Of a stretch of DNA of 13,058 nt, positions 7,389-13,058 are shown piece after piece. Within the stretch, counting starts at the first letter, position 1. Every line of letters begins with the position of its first letter. The translations under genes were made by a program, and so were the position numbers. Location: assembly GCA_946885645.1 (NCBI GenBank), contig CAMPGU010000101.1, forward strand, positions 1-13,058, read 5' to 3'. Source of the stretch: an uncultured Haloferula sp. (GTDB taxonomy: Bacteria > Verrucomicrobiota > Verrucomicrobiae > Verrucomicrobiales > Akkermansiaceae). The notes beneath the pieces are model-generated. The model did not search any database, had not been told where the DNA came from, and worked only from the letters and a program-made list of their open reading frames with translations.

Positions 7389-8438
7389 ATGAGCACCCCC
7401 TTCCAGCACCGCCCCGGCAAATCCGACCGGCAGGTCGGCGACGCCCCGTCGATCGGCCACGTGCCGCGCATGCACAAGGAGTCCGAGTCCCGCGCCGGGC
7501 GCTACAAACCCCGGCGTACCTCCGCGGGTCACTCCGGGGCCGGCCTTGATATGAAGACGGCGCTGAGAGCCGGGGCGCTCGTTCTGGCCGCCGGTGTCAT
7601 CATCATCGGGCTTTTCGCCTGGATCACGAGCTCACGCCGGAGCGATGCGGAGCAGGGGCTGGCCACGGCCCCGCCTGCCGTCCCCCATCTGGCGGCGACG
7701 CCCCGGATTACCGCGCCCGACGATGCAGCCCTGAAACAGCTCGTGAAGGAATTCCTGGAGGCGGGTAGCCCGGAGGAGCTCGCGCCTCTGATCCGCCCCA
7801 TCGGAGATCGGGATCCGGCGAGCTTGTTCACCGGCTTGACCGGAATCCTGAAGGCGGACGGCGCGGTGACTTCGATCCAATACATCGGCCCCATGGACAG
7901 CCGTGCGCTGCCCTTGGAAGCGCTGGTGGTCAATTTCACCGGGGATGGCGCCGGAACCGGCAGGCGCAACCGCCTCGCGCTCCTTTCGCCCGACGCCGAA
8001 GGCCGGTGGCAGGTGGATTACGACGCCTTTGTGAGGCATGTTTCCACTCCTTGGCCGGTCCTGCTTTCGGGGAAAGCGGACTCCGGGGTCGTGCGGGTTT
8101 TCGTCTCGCCAGACTCGTACTACAACGGGGTTTACCGCGACGATGCCCGCTGGGTCTGCTTCGGGATGGCCTCTCCCGACGAGGAAATGCTGATGTTCGG
8201 CTACGTCCCGCGGGATAGCATCCAGTTCGAGGTGCTGAAGCTCATCAGCGCCGATGCCGAGGTCCGGGCCCCGGGCTCGGACCTGCGGGCAAAGAGGCTG
8301 ACGCTGGAAATCCAGCACGATCCGGAGGCGGAGCCGCGCCAGTTCCAGATCACGCGCGTGCTCTCGGACGAATGGGCGGCAGGTGCCGAGGCCCTGGACG
8401 AGAAGCTCTCCCGGCCCTTATCGGCAGGGGTGAAATGA
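7389..8438 (+). CDS. unrecognised single-pass membrane protein, 349 aa
   Basis: Residues 1-54 are polar and Arg/Lys/His-rich, likely disordered and cytoplasmic. One membrane helix follows (about 59-79, MKTALRAG leading into it from 55), then a basic stop (SSRRS). The Pro/Ala linker (about 83-110) leads to a soluble C-terminal region (about 110-340) predicted to be outside the membrane, which begins with a helical stretch (LKQLVKEFLEAGSPEELAPL) and continues as a mixed alpha/beta domain with many Asp and Trp/Tyr residues. The family is unknown to me; the helical start recalls NTF2-like or DUF-type folds, but I would not assign one. The ATG at 7389 is preceded by an almost pure pyrimidine tract, not a Shine-Dalgarno sequence. 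An internal ATG at 7551 would give a conventional signal-anchor start without the basic tail, so the start is uncertain. Confidence 0.75.
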   Translation: MSTPFQHRPGKSDRQVGDAPSIGHVPRMHKESESRAGRYKPRRTSAGHSGAGLDMKTALRAGALVLAAGVIIIGLFAWITSSRRSDAEQGLATAPPAVPHLAATPRITAPDDAALKQLVKEFLEAGSPEELAPLIRPIGDRDPASLFTGLTGILKADGAVTSIQYIGPMDSRALPLEALVVNFTGDGAGTGRRNRLALLSPDAEGRWQVDYDAFVRHVSTPWPVLLSGKADSGVVRVFVSPDSYYNGVYRDDARWVCFGMASPDEEMLMFGYVPRDSIQFEVLKLISADAEVRAPGSDLRAKRLTLEIQHDPEAEPRQFQITRVLSDEWAAGAEALDEKLSRPLSAGVK

Positions 8439-8477
8439 GCGCCATCATCGTTGCTTGAGGTGGCCGCGTCCCGGTAG

Positions 8478-10826
<2,349 letters not shown>

Positions 10827-10839
10827 CTCGCTCCGGCCG

Positions 10840-12435
10840 TCACAGCCCCATCACGATCTCGCAATCCGGCAGCTTCGCCTTCAGCGCCTGCATGCCGGTC
10901 TCGTCCACCTTGGTCTGCCACAGGTAGAGCTTCTTGAGGTTCGCCAGAGTGGCGAGCTTCAGGACGCCCGCATTCGTCACCTGCGTGCCGTAGAGATTCA
11001 GCGATTCCAGCTTCTGGAGACCCGCCAGGATTTCGATCCCGGCGTCCGTCACCGCCGTTTCCGAAAGCCGCAGCGATTTCAATTCCGCCGCATCCTTCAG
11101 CAGCTTCGCACCGTTGTCGGTGATCGTGCTGGCCGAAAGGTCCAAGGAAACGAGCGCCGGCAAGACCGGTCCCAGTTTCGCCAGATCTTCATCGCCGAAG
11201 TCCTTGCGCATGCTCACGGCCGTGAAGGTGACACCGCTTGAGGATTGGGACTCGAAATTCAGGGCCGCGGGGAATTCCTTCCGCAGGCGCTCCACCTCGG
11301 CCTTCACCGACTCGCGCTTGTTCGCCGCCTCCTTCACGTCCTTCTCCGCCGCCGCTTTCTGCTGCGCCAGCACTTCGGGCGGCACCACCTTCGCCAGCGC
11401 CGTCTTGATCTCGTCGCCGGGCTGAAGCTCGGCGACCTTGGCGTCCTCTGAAGCGCCGCTATCGATCCACCACTTGATCAGGACCACCTCGTGGGGCTCC
11501 AGATCCTTCTTCCCCTCCGGCGGCATGTGCTCGTCGTCGTCCTCGGGCAGGTCGATGCGGACGATGACGTTGCTGTCCTTGGACTTGCCGTGGATGATCC
11601 CGTCGCCTTCCTTGCCGCCCTTTACCAGCAGCTCGTACTCGTCCATGCGGTACTTGCCCTTCTGCTTGTCCGCATTGTGGCAGGAGTAGCACTTCTGTTC
11701 GAGAATCGGCACGATGACGTCGGTATAGGCCACTTGCTCGGCCGGCGATTTCACCGCCACCGCAGCGCCCGGTGTGCCGGAGTCCCCGGCCGCGAGCACG
11801 GGCGCGCCGTCCGCAGGCTTCTTCTCCTTCTCCTCCTTGAGCGGCAGGCCGATGACCTTGCGCACCTCGTCCGGAGCGTACTGGGTGAGATAGGTTTCCC
11901 CGTGGGTCATCGATGCCCCGTCATGGCTGGCGATGCCCATGATCCCGGAGCTGCCGAGAAGCAGCGTCCAATAGATCCACGAACCTTTCCCGCCGGCCAC
12001 GTCCACCCACACCTTCACCACGAAGGCCCCCACCACGCCGCAGGCGAAGATGATGCCGTTGTTCAGGTGCCGCTCCGCTAGCTCCTGCTTGTAGTCGTCG
12101 GGATTGCTATAATACAACACGAAGCCCAGCAGCGTCGCCACCACCGCCGAGGCCGCGGCGAAAAACATCGCCACCTGGGTGGAAGCGCCGGACCGCTTCT
12201 TTGAAAACAAACGTCCCGTTTCCAGCACCAGGACCAGCAGCAGCATGCCGATGGGCAGGTGGAGAATCACCGGGTGAAAGCGGCCGAAGAACTTCGCCAG
12301 GTCCGGCAGACCGTCCTCCGGCGGCGGCCCGGCCCACGAGGGCAGCATGGCTAGGGCGGCAATCACCGCGAGGCCCATGATCGTGAGGAACACGGGACCG
12401 GTGACGGAACGGCGGGGAAGGTCGGTATCGGTCAT
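10840..12435 (-). CDS. DUF2231 / planctomycete-type cytochrome c / LRR membrane protein
   Basis: A 531-residue fusion. The N-terminal part has about five membrane helices (about 12-33, 54-74, 88-109, 125-146, 153-173), matching DUF2231, with histidines in FHPVILHLPIG (53-63) and SHDGASMTHGE (170-180). A Pro/Ala/Lys linker follows. The cytochrome c domain binds one haem through CYSCH (C249, C252, H253), and HMPPEG (303-308) supplies the likely distal Met304, as in the planctomycete cytochrome c (PSCyt1) family. A coiled-coil-like stretch (about 340-390) leads to about four leucine-rich repeats (about 426-531; for example LESLNLYGTQVTNAG). With the N-terminus inside and five helices, haem and LRRs would face the periplasm. 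I infer a respiratory or redox-sensing role; the partner is unknown. The product was called from domains; the start ATG has no Shine-Dalgarno sequence. Confidence 0.9.
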   Translation of the reverse strand: MTDTDLPRRSVTGPVFLTIMGLAVIAALAMLPSWAGPPPEDGLPDLAKFFGRFHPVILHLPIGMLLLVLVLETGRLFSKKRSGASTQVAMFFAAASAVVATLLGFVLYYSNPDDYKQELAERHLNNGIIFACGVVGAFVVKVWVDVAGGKGSWIYWTLLLGSSGIMGIASHDGASMTHGETYLTQYAPDEVRKVIGLPLKEEKEKKPADGAPVLAAGDSGTPGAAVAVKSPAEQVAYTDVIVPILEQKCYSCHNADKQKGKYRMDEYELLVKGGKEGDGIIHGKSKDSNVIVRIDLPEDDDEHMPPEGKKDLEPHEVVLIKWWIDSGASEDAKVAELQPGDEIKTALAKVVPPEVLAQQKAAAEKDVKEAANKRESVKAEVERLRKEFPAALNFESQSSSGVTFTAVSMRKDFGDEDLAKLGPVLPALVSLDLSASTITDNGAKLLKDAAELKSLRLSETAVTDAGIEILAGLQKLESLNLYGTQVTNAGVLKLATLANLKKLYLWQTKVDETGMQALKAKLPDCEIVMGL

Positions 12436-12495
12436 GAGCGCGGCGTCTCTTTACGGGGATGCGTGGCGGATTTTTCGCCGGAAGTGCCCGAAAGA

Positions 12496-12771
12496 TCAAA
12501 CATCAACCACCGGGCCGGGCGGCTTCGGCGGGGTCTTGGCCTTCTTTCCGAGGAAAGGCACGAAGCGGCTCAGATCGACGCCGAGAACCGCCATCGACTT
12601 CACGAAAATGAGCAAAGCGGTCGCTTCGTCCAGAAACGGAAGCGGGTCCGGGAAAGGACCGAAGATCACATAGACCCCCGAAATAAGAGCGAAAAACACG
12701 GCGAGCAGCTTCTTCACGATGCCAGTATACGGGAAAAAACCGGGCTTTCTAGCCGAGTTAGAGGCTGCCAT
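12496..12771 (-). CDS. small DUF1232 (YkvA)-like membrane protein, 91 aa
   Basis: A hydrophobic segment (about 19-38, VKKLLAVFFALISGVYVIFG) is followed by PFPDPLPFLDEATALL (39-54), which resembles the short DUF1232 core, where a conserved Pro-Asp turn leads into a helix starting with Leu-Asp-Asp or similar. A second helix (about 50-66) and a Lys/Pro-rich tail complete it. The function of DUF1232 proteins is not established. The start is uncertain: the ATG at 12771 adds 18 residues of little character, while a GTG at 12717 would begin VKKLLAVFF, a conventional membrane-protein start giving 73 residues. The gene lies 60 bases upstream of the DUF2231/cytochrome gene on the same strand, so the two may be co-transcribed. 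The domain match is by eye and moderate. Confidence 0.65.
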   Translation of the reverse strand: MAASNSARKPGFFPYTGIVKKLLAVFFALISGVYVIFGPFPDPLPFLDEATALLIFVKSMAVLGVDLSRFVPFLGKKAKTPPKPPGPVVDV

Positions 12772-12855
12772 TTCATGCGACGGCGGACTACCTGAGGGCG
12801 GAGAGGTCTCCTGCGGCTTGCGAAACCCGGCCCGCATGTGATTTTTCCCGCAGCC

Positions 12856-13014
12856 ATGTCCCTAACCCGCTTGTTCACCCTCTTGGGCCTCTGCGGCGTG
12901 CTTGTCGCCACCGTCTTGGCAGCGGCCGGGTACCACCTCTGGGCGCTGATCCTTCTCGGAGTGATCGTCATCAGCGGCATCGCGCTGGCGGTGGTGAATT
13001 GGAGGCTATCCTGA
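12856..13014 (+). CDS. 52-residue two-helix membrane protein, hypothetical
   Basis: ATG at 12856 to TGA at 13012-13014. The product begins MSLTRLFTLLGLCGV and is almost entirely hydrophobic: one helix at about 6-24, a short turn with GYHLW (25-29) and a second helix at about 30-47, ending NWRLS. This looks like a small inner-membrane protein with both ends in the cytoplasm. It diverges from the DUF1232-like gene across 84 bases. I recognise no family. The hydrophobic pattern, the Arg at the N-terminal end and the WR at the C-terminal end favour a real gene over a chance frame, but the short length keeps confidence moderate. Confidence 0.55.
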   Translation: MSLTRLFTLLGLCGVLVATVLAAAGYHLWALILLGVIVISGIALAVVNWRLS

Positions 13015-13058
13015 GGGGGAGAGCTTGCGGTTGGGCGGGAGCATGAGGAGCTTCGCCT
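13015..13058. other. unassigned right edge; possible gene ends or starts here
   Basis: Two readings compete. On the minus strand a frame is open from the edge to a TAG at 13006-13008 and encodes a tail reading AKLLMLPPNRKLSPSG; this would be the C-terminus of a gene converging with, and overlapping by nine bases, the 52-residue gene. On the plus strand an ATG at 13043 could begin a new gene (MRSFA). The window is too short to choose. Confidence 0.25.

Overview
The window is a 13 kb stretch of high-GC bacterial chromosome holding eleven protein-coding genes, tightly packed. I see no rRNA, tRNA, CRISPR array, insertion sequence or phage gene. The gene content suggests a member of the Verrucomicrobiota, probably a Luteolibacter-like relative. 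The pointers are a membrane protein joining a DUF2231 module, a planctomycete/verrucomicrobial-type cytochrome c domain and leucine-rich repeats, a large von Willebrand factor A (VWA) membrane protein of a type common in Planctomycetes and Verrucomicrobia, and several lineage-restricted hypothetical proteins. Ribosome-binding sites are also conspicuously absent. The phylum call is an inference; the genus is a guess.

Layout, left to right. (1) 2-1708 (+) is the 3' part of a VWA membrane protein that starts before the window. (2) 1743-6691 (-) is a co-oriented block, listed in transcription order: a PTS IIA (PtsN-like) protein, arginyl-tRNA synthetase (argS), a CBS/DRTGG-regulated family II inorganic pyrophosphatase, and an unrecognised signal-anchored protein. 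The gaps are 81, 133 and 43 bases, so the block could be one operon, with a possible attenuator before argS. (3) 6692-6872 is a divergent intergenic region with two strong GC-rich hairpins. (4) 6873-10826 (+) holds a small lipoprotein, an unrecognised single-pass membrane protein and NAD-dependent DNA ligase (ligA). (5) 10840-12771 (-) holds the DUF2231/cytochrome c/LRR protein and, upstream of it, a small DUF1232-like membrane protein. (6) 12856-13014 (+) is a 52-residue two-helix membrane protein. The last 44 bases are too short to assign.

No gene-free stretch exceeds 300 bases; the longest is the 181-base divergent region. Two gene pairs converge with almost no space between them (34 bases at 1709-1742 and 13 bases at 10827-10839), and neither gap holds a recognisable intrinsic terminator.

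The genes do not form an obvious single pathway. The minus block combines housekeeping functions that meet at pyrophosphate: aminoacylation releases PPi and the pyrophosphatase removes it, with nucleotide control through its CBS domains. DNA ligase, the PTS-type regulator and the membrane/periplasmic proteins look like ordinary chromosomal neighbours. I found no convincing new defence or mobile system. The points most worth a second look are a ~50-residue insertion inside a helix-hairpin-helix motif of the DNA ligase, the haem-LRR membrane fusion, and the absence of Shine-Dalgarno sequences upstream of all ten visible starts.
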